A stretch of 64,000 nucleotides of DNA from Modestobacter lapidis (GCA_019779905.1 JABAKE010000012.1:48573-112572); one strand, 5' to 3'. Counted from the stretch's first letter, positions 7,667-16,112 are shown. The notes: generated by a model not told the origin, from the sequence alone. A program made the numbers and translations.

Positions 7667-7712
7667 GACCTTCTTGCTCGACACGCAAGAAGTCGTGCTT
7701 ATGAAGCAAGAG
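7667..7712. promoter_or_regulatory. Double inverted repeat upstream of the methyltransferase gene
   Basis: Two inverted repeats sit side by side. TTCTTGC (7671-7677) pairs with GCAAGAA (7685-7691) across a 7-bp spacer, and TGCTT (7696-7700) pairs with AAGCA (7704-7708) across ATG. The half-site GCAAGA recurs at 7706-7711. This stretch is much less GC-rich than its surroundings and ends 18 bp before the methyltransferase ATG, so it is a good candidate for a promoter with overlapping operators. Confidence 0.5.
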
Positions 7713-7729
7713 CAACCTAGCCTGTCGGC

Positions 7730-8611
7730 ATGACCCGAACCCACCCGGACAGCGGCGACCGCCCGGCACCGCACGACCACCCCGATCAGCACGCCCGCCA
7801 CGGCCAGGGGGAGATCCTCGACCGGGACGCCGAGGTGCTGGCCGAGATCAACGCCGACATCGTCCGATGGCTGCCTCGACAGGCCGCACCTCGGCAGATC
7901 CTGGACCTCGGATGCGGCACGGGAGCCGGCACCCTCGCCCTCCTCGACCGCTTCCCCGAAGCCCACGTCACCGCGGTCGACGCCTCGGTCGAGCACCTTC
8001 AGCGCCTGCGGGAGAAGGCATCCGCCCGGGGTGTGGCCGCGCGCGTGAGCACCGTGCAGGCCGACCTGGACGACCTGAGCTGGCCCCATCTCGGCACGCC
8101 GGAGCTGGCCTGGGCATCGGCCGCACTGCATCACCTGGTCGACCCCGATCGCGCGCTGCGCCGGGTTCACGACGTACTCGCGCCCGGTGGGCTGCTCGCG
8201 GTCGTCGAGCTCGCCGGCTTCCCCCGCTTCCTCCCCGAGGATGCCCCGGAGGACCGGCCCGGGCTGGAGGAGCGCTGCCACGCCGCGACGGAGCGCGACC
8301 TCGCCGAGCACCTGCCGCACCGCGGCGCCGACTGGGGCCCGAAACTGGTCGCCGCCGGCTTCGCCGTCGAAGGTGAGCGGACGATCACCGTGAACATCGA
8401 GGCCTCGGGACGTGCCGGAGTCGGCGCCTACGCCCTCGCCGCTCTGCAGCGCCTCCGCCACCGGGTCGCCGACCTGCTGCCGCCCGAGGACCTCACCGCA
8501 CTCGACCGCCTCCTCGACGCCGACGGTCCGCACAGCATCGCGCGCCGGCACGACCTCGCGGTCCGCACCGAACGCAGGGTCTGGGCCGCCCGCCGCGGCG
8601 CGAACACCTAG
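7730..8611 (+). CDS. Class I SAM-dependent methyltransferase
   Basis: A 293-residue protein with a Rossmann-type methyltransferase fold. Motif I is QILDLGCGTGAGTLALL (about residues 55-71), the acidic loop is VTAVDASVEHLQRL, and motif IV/post-I is ASAALHHLVDPDRALRRV, followed by LAPGGLLAVVEL. The N-terminus is His/Asp-rich (HDHPDQHARHGQGE) and could bind metal. Members of this type methylate small molecules; the substrate is unknown. The ATG at 7730 follows the operator-like palindromes. A functional link to the XRE-cupin regulator is inferred from adjacency and shared motifs. Confidence 0.88.
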   Translation: MTRTHPDSGDRPAPHDHPDQHARHGQGEILDRDAEVLAEINADIVRWLPRQAAPRQILDLGCGTGAGTLALLDRFPEAHVTAVDASVEHLQRLREKASARGVAARVSTVQADLDDLSWPHLGTPELAWASAALHHLVDPDRALRRVHDVLAPGGLLAVVELAGFPRFLPEDAPEDRPGLEERCHAATERDLAEHLPHRGADWGPKLVAAGFAVEGERTITVNIEASGRAGVGAYALAALQRLRHRVADLLPPEDLTALDRLLDADGPHSIARRHDLAVRTERRVWAARRGANT

Positions 8612-8640
8612 GAGTCTGCAGCGTCCTGCCGGGTCGCTCC

Positions 8641-9369
8641 TCAGCGGAGGTGGCGCAGGAACGTCTGCGGATCGTCGAGGAACTGCCGCCACGCGGCGGT
8701 GAGCTCCAGCTCCGACCACACGGCGGGGCGCAGGCCCCACGAGCCCACCTCCAGCAGGGTGGCGCCCGGCAACGCGGCGACGATCGGGGAATGGGTGGCG
8801 ACGACGACCTGCGCGCCGGCCGCCACCAGGTCGAGCAGGACGGTCACCAGCGCCAGCGAGCCGCCGAAGGAGAGTGCGGCGTCGGGCTCGTCGAGCAGGT
8901 AGGTGCCGCCACCACCCGACCGCCGGGTGAGCACCTCGAGGAACGCCTCGCCGTGGGACAGCTCGTGGTAGTTCGGATCGGGGCTGCCGATCTCCTCCAG
9001 GTGGCTGTACAGCCCGTGCAGCGTCTCGTCGCGGAGGAAGTAGCCCCAGCGGGACGCGCCGGGGCTGCGTTCGACCACCAGCCCCAGCGATTCCGGCTCG
9101 GTGGCCCGGGTGCGGTGCCGGGTGTGCACCGAGCCGCCCTCGGGGTTGAGCCCCAGGGTGACGGCCATCAACTCCAGCAAGGTCGACTTGCCCGATCCGT
9201 TCTCGCCGACCAGCACCAGCGCCCCGGCGGGCAGCTCCAGCCCCTGGTCCAGCACCTGCGCGATCGCCGGCACGGTCAGCGGCCAGGCCGCGCGCTGCGC
9301 CGGGGTCGGCGGCGGAGCGGCGCGGTCGGGGCGGAAGCGGCGGATCGGTCGGCGGTCCACGGCGGTCAT
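8641..9369 (-). CDS. AAA/ABC-type ATPase (YcfH/RecF-like small ATPase)
   Basis: A 242-residue ABC-fold ATPase without transmembrane segments. It has Walker A GENGSGKSTLLE (about residues 52-63), an ABC-like signature ELSHGEAFLEVL, Walker B TYLLDEPDAALS and a switch His in VVATHSPIVAALP. This is the stand-alone AAA_21/AAA_23 type often annotated only as AAA family ATPase. No permease is nearby, so transport is unlikely. The ATG at 9369 begins MTAVDRRPIRRF. A large hairpin separates it from the upstream carboxyltransferase gene. Confidence 0.85.
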   Translation of the reverse strand: MTAVDRRPIRRFRPDRAAPPPTPAQRAAWPLTVPAIAQVLDQGLELPAGALVLVGENGSGKSTLLELMAVTLGLNPEGGSVHTRHRTRATEPESLGLVVERSPGASRWGYFLRDETLHGLYSHLEEIGSPDPNYHELSHGEAFLEVLTRRSGGGGTYLLDEPDAALSFGGSLALVTVLLDLVAAGAQVVVATHSPIVAALPGATLLEVGSWGLRPAVWSELELTAAWRQFLDDPQTFLRHLR

Positions 9370-9418
9370 CCTGGCGTGCGGGTCCGACGTCCGGTGCCGA
9401 CCGGCCCGGACCCGGCCG

Positions 9419-9486
9419 CCGTCCGCACCCGGTGGTCGCCGACCGCTCCGCACAGCGTGAGGACGGCGACCACAGGGTGCGGACGG
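9419..9486. terminator. Long two-part hairpin between minus-strand genes
   Basis: CCGTCCGCACCC (9419-9430) pairs perfectly with GGGTGCGGACGG (9475-9486). TGGTCGCCG (9433-9441) pairs with CGGCGACCA (9464-9472) inside it. The total is 21 base pairs with a small symmetric internal loop and a 22-base apical loop. It lies between the stop of the carboxyltransferase gene and the start of the ATPase gene. No U-tract is present. Confidence 0.6.
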
Positions 9487-9506
9487 GAATCGGGCCGGCG
9501 CCCGGC

Positions 9507-11039
9507 TCAGCGGCCCAGGTGCCGCCAGCGCCGCCCCCGGCTGCGCATCCGCTCGGCGTTGTCCCGGCCGAGCAGACCGGTCAGCTCCTCGGCGAGCACC
9601 CGGCCCATCCGCTGGCAGAACTCGATCGGCTCGTCGGCGGCGTCGGGACGCTCGGGCACCACCCGGTCCACGATCCCGGCGCGCCACAGGTCGGTCGCCC
9701 GCACACCCTGGGCGGCCGCCATCTCGTCGGCACGGTCGACGGTCCGGTGCACGATCGCGCTGGCGCCCTCCGGCGGGAGCGGGCCCAGCCACCCGTTGGC
9801 CGCGGCCAGCACCCGGTCGGCCGGCACCAGCGCCAGCGCGCCGCCCCCGGTGCCCTGCCCCAGCAGCACCGCCAGCGTCGGCGCCTCGAGCATCACCAGG
9901 TCCTGCAGGCAGCGGGCGATCTCACCGGCCATCCCGCCCTCCTCGGCGGCCACGGACAGCGCGGCACCGGGGGTGTCGATCAGGGTGAGCAGCGGCAGCC
10001 GCAGCTCCGCGGCCAGCCGCATGCCCCGCCGGGCCTCCCGCAGCGCCCCGGGGCCCAGCGGCGCCGACAGCGACTGACCGGTCCGGTCCTGGCCGAGCAC
10101 CACGCAGGGCGCACCGCCGAAGCGGGCCAGCGCCAGCAGCAGCCCCGGGTCGACCTCCCCGGCGCCGGTGCCGTTGAGCGGCACGACGTCCGTGGCCGCG
10201 GTGCGCAGCAGTTGGCGCGCGCCCGGCCGGTCGGTACGCCGGGAGGCGGTGACCACGTCCCACGCCGTGCGCCCGTCCTCCGGGTCGTCGGCGTCGGTGC
10301 CGTCGCCCTCGACCGGCCCCTCGACCGGCGCCCCGCGGTGCCAGGTCGCCCGGGCGGCGAGCACCCGCAGGGCGCGGTCGGCGACCTCGGCGATCTCCTC
10401 CGGCGGCACCACCCCATCGATGAGCCCCCGCTCGGCCAGGTGCTCGGCGGTCTGCACCCCCGCCGGGAACGGCTCGCCGTAGAGCGCCTCGTACACCCGG
10501 GGACCGAGGAAGCCGATGGCCGCGCCCGGTTCGGCGATCGTCACGTGCCCCAGCGACCCCCAGGACGCCAGCACCCCGCCGAACGTCGGGCCGCGCAGGT
10601 AGACCAGGTAGGGGAGGCCGGCTTCCTTGTGCCGGGCGATGGCGGCGGTGATGCCGATCATCTGCAGGAACGCGACCGTGCCCTCCTGCATGCGGGTGCC
10701 ACCGGAGACGGGGGCGGCCAGCAGCGGCAGCCCTTCCTCGGTCGCCCGCTCCACCGCGGACATCAGCCGCTCGGCGGTCGCCGTGCCGATGGAGCCGGCC
10801 AGGAAGCCGAACTCGCCGGCCACCACCGCCACCCGGCGGCCACGCAGCATCGCCTCGCCGGTGACGATGGCCTCGTCCTGCTGGGTCTTGGCGGTGGCCG
10901 CGGCCAGCTCGCGGGCGTAGCCGTCGTCGATCTCGCGCGGCGGGACCGGGGTGTCCCAGGACCGCCACGAGCCGGCGTCGAGCACCAGGTCACGCAGCGA
11001 GCGGGCGTCCAGCCGCCGGGGCTTCCCCGCGGCGGTCAC
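9507..11039 (-). CDS. Fused acyl-CoA carboxylase carboxyltransferase (beta-alpha type)
   Basis: A 510-residue carboxyltransferase. The N-half crotonase-like domain (about 40-230) includes RVAVVAGEFGFLAGSIG, PLLAAPVSGGTRMQEG and GPTFGGVLASWG. The C-half (about 250-490) includes LTLIDTPGAALSVAAEEGGMAGEIARCL and LLGQGTGGGALALVPAD. Such proteins move a carboxyl group from carboxybiotin to an acyl-CoA. No zinc-finger cysteines are seen at the N-terminus, unlike classical AccD. Size and form recall mycobacterial AccD3. No biotin carboxylase or BCCP gene is nearby. The GTG start overlaps the upstream CoA-transferase stop by four bases, so the two are coupled. Confidence 0.85.
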   Translation of the reverse strand: MTAAGKPRRLDARSLRDLVLDAGSWRSWDTPVPPREIDDGYARELAAATAKTQQDEAIVTGEAMLRGRRVAVVAGEFGFLAGSIGTATAERLMSAVERATEEGLPLLAAPVSGGTRMQEGTVAFLQMIGITAAIARHKEAGLPYLVYLRGPTFGGVLASWGSLGHVTIAEPGAAIGFLGPRVYEALYGEPFPAGVQTAEHLAERGLIDGVVPPEEIAEVADRALRVLAARATWHRGAPVEGPVEGDGTDADDPEDGRTAWDVVTASRRTDRPGARQLLRTAATDVVPLNGTGAGEVDPGLLLALARFGGAPCVVLGQDRTGQSLSAPLGPGALREARRGMRLAAELRLPLLTLIDTPGAALSVAAEEGGMAGEIARCLQDLVMLEAPTLAVLLGQGTGGGALALVPADRVLAAANGWLGPLPPEGASAIVHRTVDRADEMAAAQGVRATDLWRAGIVDRVVPERPDAADEPIEFCQRMGRVLAEELTGLLGRDNAERMRSRGRRWRHLGR

Positions 11040-12250
11040 GAGTGCCCGGCGTCGGTCGCGGCCCCGCCGGAGCCGGCCAGCCAGGCGCGGATCGCGTCGC
11101 CGTCGGCCCCCAGCACCGGCGGTGGCCGGTGGTCGCGCCGGGTGGTCTCGGACTCGCCGTCCGGTCCGGCGGCGAAGAACCGCAGCGGCGGGCCGGGCAG
11201 CGTCAGGGGCCCGGCGGTGGCGTGCTCGACGGAGACCTTCAGACCCTGCGACTCCACCTGGTCCCAGGAGTAGACCTCGTCGAGGGTGCGCACCTTGCCC
11301 GCCGGGACGCCGGCCTTCGACAGCCGGGCGAGCAGCTCCTCGGCGGGGATGTCGGCGAAGACCCGCTCCAGCAGCTCGATGACCTCCTCCCGCCGCGCGA
11401 CCCGCTCACCGTTCGTGGCGAGGCCCGGGGCGTCGGCGTCCAGCCCGAACTCGGTGCACAGCCGCCGCCACAGCCCCTCGCTGCCGCAGGACAGCTGCAC
11501 GCTGCCGCCGCCGGCGCAGTGGAAGAGGCCGTAGGGGGAGATGGAGGGGTGGTGGTTGCCCTGCCCGCGGGGCACCTTCCCGCCCACGGTGTGCGCCGTC
11601 CCCTGGTAGGCGTGCACGCCGACGACGGCCGACAGCAGCGAGGTGCGCACCACCTGTCCGCGGCCGGTGCGCTCGCGCTCGAGCAGCGCGGCCAGCACGC
11701 CGTAGGCCCCGTACATGCCGGCCAGCAGGTCGCTGATCGGGACGCCGACCTTCTGCGGGTCGTCGGGACCGGACCCGGTCATCGACATGAGCCCGGCCTC
11801 GCCCTGCGCGATCTGGTCGTAACCCGCCCGGCCGCCCTCGGGGCCGTCGTGGCCGAAGCCGCTGATGGCCAGGGTCACCAGCCGCGGGTTCAGCTCGGCG
11901 AGGACGTCGGTGCCGAAGCCGAGCCGGGCCAGCGTGCCGGGCCGGAAGTTCTCCAGCAGCACGTCGGCGCGGCGCACCAGCTCGGTGAGGACCGCGCGGT
12001 CCGCGTCGTCCTTGAGGTCGAGGGCGATCGACTCCTTGTTCCGGTTGGCGGAGAAGAAGTACGTCGACTCGCGGCCGCCATCGGCGGTGTCGACGAACGG
12101 CGGGCCCCACCCACGGCTGTCGTCGCCGCCGCCGGGGGTCTCCACCTTCACCACCCGCGCACCCAGGTCGCCGAGCATCATCCCGGCGTGCGGGCCGGCG
12201 AGGGCGCGGGTCAGGTCGACGACGAGGACGCCGTCCAATGGTCCGGTCAC
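11036..12250 (-). CDS. CaiB/BaiF-family (class III) CoA-transferase
   Basis: A 404-residue class III CoA-transferase, which moves CoA between carboxylic acids through aspartyl-CoA intermediates. Hallmarks are GVLVVDLTRALAGPHAGMML, GDLGARVVKVETPGGGDDSR, the ENFRPGTLARLGFG segment, and DLLAGMYGAYGVLAALLERE with the probable nucleophilic Asp. The GTG at 12250 gives VTGPLDG, the usual beginning of the family. It is the first gene of a two-gene unit with the carboxyltransferase, which suggests a pathway activating and carboxylating an organic acid. The substrate is not identifiable. Confidence 0.9.
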   Translation of the reverse strand: MTGPLDGVLVVDLTRALAGPHAGMMLGDLGARVVKVETPGGGDDSRGWGPPFVDTADGGRESTYFFSANRNKESIALDLKDDADRAVLTELVRRADVLLENFRPGTLARLGFGTDVLAELNPRLVTLAISGFGHDGPEGGRAGYDQIAQGEAGLMSMTGSGPDDPQKVGVPISDLLAGMYGAYGVLAALLERERTGRGQVVRTSLLSAVVGVHAYQGTAHTVGGKVPRGQGNHHPSISPYGLFHCAGGGSVQLSCGSEGLWRRLCTEFGLDADAPGLATNGERVARREEVIELLERVFADIPAEELLARLSKAGVPAGKVRTLDEVYSWDQVESQGLKVSVEHATAGPLTLPGPPLRFFAAGPDGESETTRRDHRPPPVLGADGDAIRAWLAGSGGAATDAGHS

Positions 12251-12299
12251 GTGGTCCCTCTTCCTGTGTCGGGCGGTGCCCAGATGGCCGCCCACTCTC

Positions 12300-12920
12300 T
12301 CAGTGACCGGGTGCCGCGGGCGACCGGAGGGTGCCTCGGCCCACCGGGGACCAGCCTCCCGACGGCGTGACGACGGCCGACACGGGACGGTCGTGCTCCC
12401 CGGCGGGCACCTCGTCGAGCAGTTCGTCGTCGAACACCACGCCGACCAGGAGCGTGCCCGGGCGGGCCAGCAGCAACGCCCGGTCGTAGTAGCCGGCGCC
12501 GCGGCCCAGCCGGCTGCCGTCCCGGGCCACGGCCAGGGCGGGGACGACGACGACGTCCGCGGTCCCGAGGGCGGTGGCCGGCAGCCGCGGCCCGGGGGGC
12601 TCGGCCAGCCCGAAGCGCCCCGCCACCAGCCGGCCGTCGTACTCGGCCCAGGACAGCTCCCGGCCGCGGTCGGGGACCACCGGCAGCAGCAGCCGGCCGA
12701 CGACGGCAGCCAGCGCTGCCGGCAGCGGGCCCGCGCCGGGCTCCTCGGCGGTCGGTACGTAAGCGGCCACCACCGGGGTGCGGGCCAGCCGGGGCGCCAG
12801 GGCGGCGGCCACCAGGCGGCCGGCAAGGGTCCGGTCGCCGGCCGACCGGGCCGCCCGGGCCGCCAGCAGCCGGGCACGCAGCTCGGCCTTGCGGGTGACC
12901 ACGACAGGGGGATCGGCCAC
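12300..12920 (-). CDS. 5-formyltetrahydrofolate cyclo-ligase
   Basis: Converts 5-formyl-THF to 5,10-methenyl-THF with ATP in folate one-carbon metabolism. The 206-residue protein has KAELRARLLAARAARS at the N-terminus and the family signature LGRGAGYYDRAL (about residues 138-149), with VVVPALAVARDGSRLG just before it. The start is GTG. It is divergent from galU with 42 bp between starts, the same neighbourhood as in mycobacteria (Rv0992c-galU). Confidence 0.93.
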   Translation of the reverse strand: MADPPVVVTRKAELRARLLAARAARSAGDRTLAGRLVAAALAPRLARTPVVAAYVPTAEEPGAGPLPAALAAVVGRLLLPVVPDRGRELSWAEYDGRLVAGRFGLAEPPGPRLPATALGTADVVVVPALAVARDGSRLGRGAGYYDRALLLARPGTLLVGVVFDDELLDEVPAGEHDRPVSAVVTPSGGWSPVGRGTLRSPAAPGH

Positions 12921-12962
12921 GACGGCAGGCTAGGCCCGATCCGGCCTGGCTAGGCTCGCCCC

Positions 12963-13880
12963 ATGCCGAGCCCGTCTGCCGTGCGCCGAGAGACCACCAA
13001 GGCCGTCATCCCGGTCGCCGGGATGGGCACCCGGTTCCTGCCCGCCACCAAGGCGGTGCCCAAGGAACTGCTGCCGGTCGTCGACCGCCCGGCGCTGCAG
13101 TACATCGTCGAGGAGGCCGCCCGCGCCGGGTTGCCTGAGGTGCTCATGGTGACCGGCCGCAACAAGGCCGCCATCGAGGACTTCTTCGACCGCACGCCCG
13201 AGCTCGAGGCGGCGCTGGAGAAGAAGGGCGACCAGTCGCGGCTGGACGCCGTGCAGGCCTCCACCGACGTCGCGCAGGTCCACTTCGTCCGGCAGGGCGA
13301 GGCCCGCGGGCTGGGCCACGCGGTGCTGCAGGCCGCCGCGTTCGTCGGCGACGAGGCCTTCGCGGTGCTGCTGGGCGACGACATCATCGACGCCCGTGAC
13401 CTGCTGCTGGAGGAGATGCTGGCCGTCCAGGCCGAGCACGGCGGTGCCGTCGTCGCGCTGCTCGACGTGGGTCGGGACAACATCAGCAAGTACGGCGCGG
13501 TCGCCGTCGAGGGCGAGGGCTCCACGGTGCGGATCACCGGGCTGGTGGAGAAGCCGCCGGCCGACGAGGCGCCCAGCAGCCTGGCCATCATCGGCCGCTA
13601 CGTGCTGCCGCCGGAGGTCTTCCCGGCGCTGCGGGTCACCGAGCCCGGTGCCGGTGGGGAGATCCAGCTGACCGACGCCCTGGTCCGGCTGGTCGAGGAC
13701 GGTGTGCCGGTGCACGGCGTCGTCTTCTCCGGCCGCCGCTACGACACCGGCGACCGGCTCGACTACCTCAAGGCGGTCGTCCAGCTGGCCGTCGAGCGGG
13801 AGGACCTGGGCCCCGCGCTGCGGCCGTGGCTGCAGAAGTTCGTGGCCGACCTGCCCGCCGAGGGCGCGTCGCCCGCCTGA
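12963..13880 (+). CDS. galU: UTP-glucose-1-phosphate uridylyltransferase
   Basis: Makes UDP-glucose from UTP and glucose 1-phosphate. The N-terminal nucleotide-binding motif PVAGMGTRFLPATKAVPKEL is intact (about residues 19-38). QYIVEEAARAG, a VLLGDDIIDA metal/nucleotide segment and GLVEKPPADEAPS follow. At 305 residues it has the normal length for bacterial GalU. It leads the galU-glp-rimJ-sepX block. UDP-glucose would also feed the polysaccharide genes further along the window, though no direct link is shown here. Confidence 0.97.
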   Translation: MPSPSAVRRETTKAVIPVAGMGTRFLPATKAVPKELLPVVDRPALQYIVEEAARAGLPEVLMVTGRNKAAIEDFFDRTPELEAALEKKGDQSRLDAVQASTDVAQVHFVRQGEARGLGHAVLQAAAFVGDEAFAVLLGDDIIDARDLLLEEMLAVQAEHGGAVVALLDVGRDNISKYGAVAVEGEGSTVRITGLVEKPPADEAPSSLAIIGRYVLPPEVFPALRVTEPGAGGEIQLTDALVRLVEDGVPVHGVVFSGRRYDTGDRLDYLKAVVQLAVEREDLGPALRPWLQKFVADLPAEGASPA

Positions 13881-13996
13881 CCCGCGCCCCCAGGGGGCAC
13901 CATCGCAGCCGGAGTGTCCGTCGGGGTGGCCCGGTCACGAGAGGACGGGCCACGTGCGGACCGGGCAGCGACGACGGTGGGACGACGGTGGTGGGG

Positions 13997-15493
13997 ATGA
14001 CCGAGGACAAGTCACGCGGGTGGTTCGGCGGGAGCCGGGAGACCACCCAGCTCGACCTCGAGCGCGGCACCCCGGTGCGGCACCCGGCGCCGGACGCGGG
14101 CCTGGCACTGCTCGACGAGGGGTCCGCGCCGGCGCCCAGCCGGGACACCGTGCAGGTCGAGCGGTCGGTCTTCGCCGCCGAGCGGGTGCCCTCGCCGGCG
14201 GTCTCCTCGGGGGACCGCGCGCCCGACCCGATCGGGAACACCGGGTCGGTCGACGTCTCGGCGCTGCGGCTGCGCACCGTCGAGCAGCACCTGGACGAGA
14301 TCCTCGGCTCCGTGCCGCAGCCCGACCCGATCGAGCTCGCCGTCCTCGACGCGCAGGGGCTGCTCTGCGCCGAGCTGGTGACCAGCACCCGCGCGCTGCC
14401 GTCGTTCGAGCAGGCCGGGCTCGACGGGTACGCCGTCTCCTCCGCCGACATCGCCGCGGCCACCGTCGAGGCGCCGGTCGAGCTGGCCGTGGTGGGGGAG
14501 AGCACCGCCGGGTCCGGCGAGCGGGCCGCGATCAACGCGGGGCTGGCGCAGAAGGTGGCCGTCGGCGCGATGATGCCGGCCGGCGCCGACGTCGTCGTCC
14601 CGGCGGCGTGGACCGATCAGGGCGCCGCCCGGGTGGCCGTCTACGCCGCGCTCGCGCCGGGCAGCTACGTGCGGCGCACCGGTGACGACGTCGCCCCCGG
14701 CGACACCGCGGTGCAGATCGGCACCCCCATCGGCCCGGCCCAGATCAGCCTGCTGGCCGCGGTCGGCCGCGAGCGGGTCTCCGTGCGGCCCCGGCCCCGG
14801 GTGTCGGTGCTGTGCGCCGGCGACGAGCTCGTCGACGTGGGTGCCACGCCGGGCCCCGGCCAGATCGTCGACGTCAACAGCTACGCCCTGGCCGCCGCCG
14901 CGCGGGACGCGGGAGCCGAGGTGTACCGGGCGGGCATCCTGCCCGGCGACCCGCGGCGGCTCACCGACCTGCTGGAGAGCCAGCTGCTGCGCAGCGACGT
15001 CGTGCTGATCGCCGGCACGTTCGCCAGCGGCGGGGCCGATCAACTGCAGGAGGCGCTGCACGCCCTGGGCGGCATGGCGTTCACCCAGGTGGCGATGCAC
15101 CCGGGCCCGTTGCACGCCTTCGGCCGGCTGGGGCACGAGCAGGTGCCGGTCATCTGCGTGCCCGGCGAGCCGGTGGCCGCGCTGGTGGCGTTCGAGGTCT
15201 TCGTCCGCCCGGCCATCCGGCTGATGCTGGGCAAGCGGCAGCTGTTCCGCCGTACCGTGCAGGCGGTGTCGGCGCAGCAGCTGCTCTCGCCGCTGGGCTA
15301 CCGGCAGTACCTGCACGGCCAGGTGATGCGGCACCCCGACGGTGGCTACGTCGTCGAGCCGATCGGCGACGGCGACCAGGCGATGCTGGCCCGGATGGCC
15401 CGCGCCAACTGCCTGATCGTCGTGGACGAGGACGTCACCGAGGTCTCCGCGGGCGGCCTGGTGACCGTCATGCCCATGCTGCTCGGCGGCTGA
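13997..15493 (+). CDS. glp: Gephyrin-like molybdotransferase Glp (MoeA family)
   Basis: A 498-residue MoeA-like protein with an N-terminal extension of ~90 residues that is acidic and poorly ordered. The MoeA core follows: the N-terminal region with SFEQAGLDGYAVSSADI, then VGAMMPAGADVVVP, then the MPT-binding domain with SVLCAGDELVDVG, GQIVDVNSYALAAAARDAGAEV and the CVPGEPVAALVAFEVF loop. In corynebacteria the orthologue Glp binds FtsZ and acts with the membrane protein GlpR in division; that is family knowledge. The conserved galU-glp-rimJ-sepX order supports the same assignment. The SGGADQLQE segment departs from the usual MoeA GGVS-GxxD/K motif, so moonlighting or loss of molybdotransferase activity is possible. 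Confidence 0.9.
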   Translation: MTEDKSRGWFGGSRETTQLDLERGTPVRHPAPDAGLALLDEGSAPAPSRDTVQVERSVFAAERVPSPAVSSGDRAPDPIGNTGSVDVSALRLRTVEQHLDEILGSVPQPDPIELAVLDAQGLLCAELVTSTRALPSFEQAGLDGYAVSSADIAAATVEAPVELAVVGESTAGSGERAAINAGLAQKVAVGAMMPAGADVVVPAAWTDQGAARVAVYAALAPGSYVRRTGDDVAPGDTAVQIGTPIGPAQISLLAAVGRERVSVRPRPRVSVLCAGDELVDVGATPGPGQIVDVNSYALAAAARDAGAEVYRAGILPGDPRRLTDLLESQLLRSDVVLIAGTFASGGADQLQEALHALGGMAFTQVAMHPGPLHAFGRLGHEQVPVICVPGEPVAALVAFEVFVRPAIRLMLGKRQLFRRTVQAVSAQQLLSPLGYRQYLHGQVMRHPDGGYVVEPIGDGDQAMLARMARANCLIVVDEDVTEVSAGGLVTVMPMLLGG

Positions 15494-15494
15494 G

Positions 15495-16112
15495 CTGGAC
15501 CCGGCACCGCACCCGGGCTGGCCGGCCCGGCTGGCCCACGGCCCGGTCGAGCTGGTCCCGTTGCAGCGCGGCGACGCCCGGGAGTGGTCCCGGGTGCGGA
15601 CGGCGAACGAGGACTGGCTGGCCCCCTGGGAGCCCTCGGCCGGGATCGGCTGGCCCGACCGGCACTCGCCGGCGGCCTACCGGGCGCTGCGTCGCGCGTC
15701 GTCGCGGCGGGCGCGGGCCGGCCTGTCTCTGCCCTTCGCGCTGCGCTACCAGGGGCGGCTGGCCGGGCAGGTCACGGTGGACAACGTCGTCCGAGGCGCG
15801 CTGCGCTCCGGGCACCTCGGTTACTGGCTGGACCGGGCCGTCGCCGGGCGCGGGGTGGCCTCGCTGGCCGTCGCGCTCGTCTGCGACCACGCCTTCGGCC
15901 CGGTCGGCCTGCACCGCCTGCAGGCCGACATCCGGCCGGAGAACGGGCCCAGCCGGCGGCTGGTGGAACGGCTGGGCTTCCGCCGGGAGGGGCTGTTCCG
16001 CTCCTACCTGGACATCGACGGCGCCTGGCGGGACCACCTGGGGTACGCGCTGCTGGCCGAGGACGCCCCCGGCGGGGTGCTGGCCCGGTGGCAGGCGCAG
16101 ACCGGTCACTGA
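15495..16112 (+). CDS. rimJ: GNAT N-acetyltransferase, RimJ/RimL type
   Basis: A Gcn5-related acetyltransferase between glp and sepX. Visible features are ANEDWLAPWEPS, a beta-strand core ending SGHLGYWLDRAVAGRGVASLAV (acetyl-CoA loop GxGVA), and LHRLQADIRPENGPSRRLVERLGFRREGL. Homology-like sequence (PHPGWPARLAHGPVELVPL) starts well before the only conventional start, TTG 15561. In that upstream stretch the only start-like codon is CTG 15495, one base after the glp stop. I give the longer form; the TTG form would be 183 residues and lack this segment. The substrate is unknown. Confidence 0.82.
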   Translation: MDPAPHPGWPARLAHGPVELVPLQRGDAREWSRVRTANEDWLAPWEPSAGIGWPDRHSPAAYRALRRASSRRARAGLSLPFALRYQGRLAGQVTVDNVVRGALRSGHLGYWLDRAVAGRGVASLAVALVCDHAFGPVGLHRLQADIRPENGPSRRLVERLGFRREGLFRSYLDIDGAWRDHLGYALLAEDAPGGVLARWQAQTGH

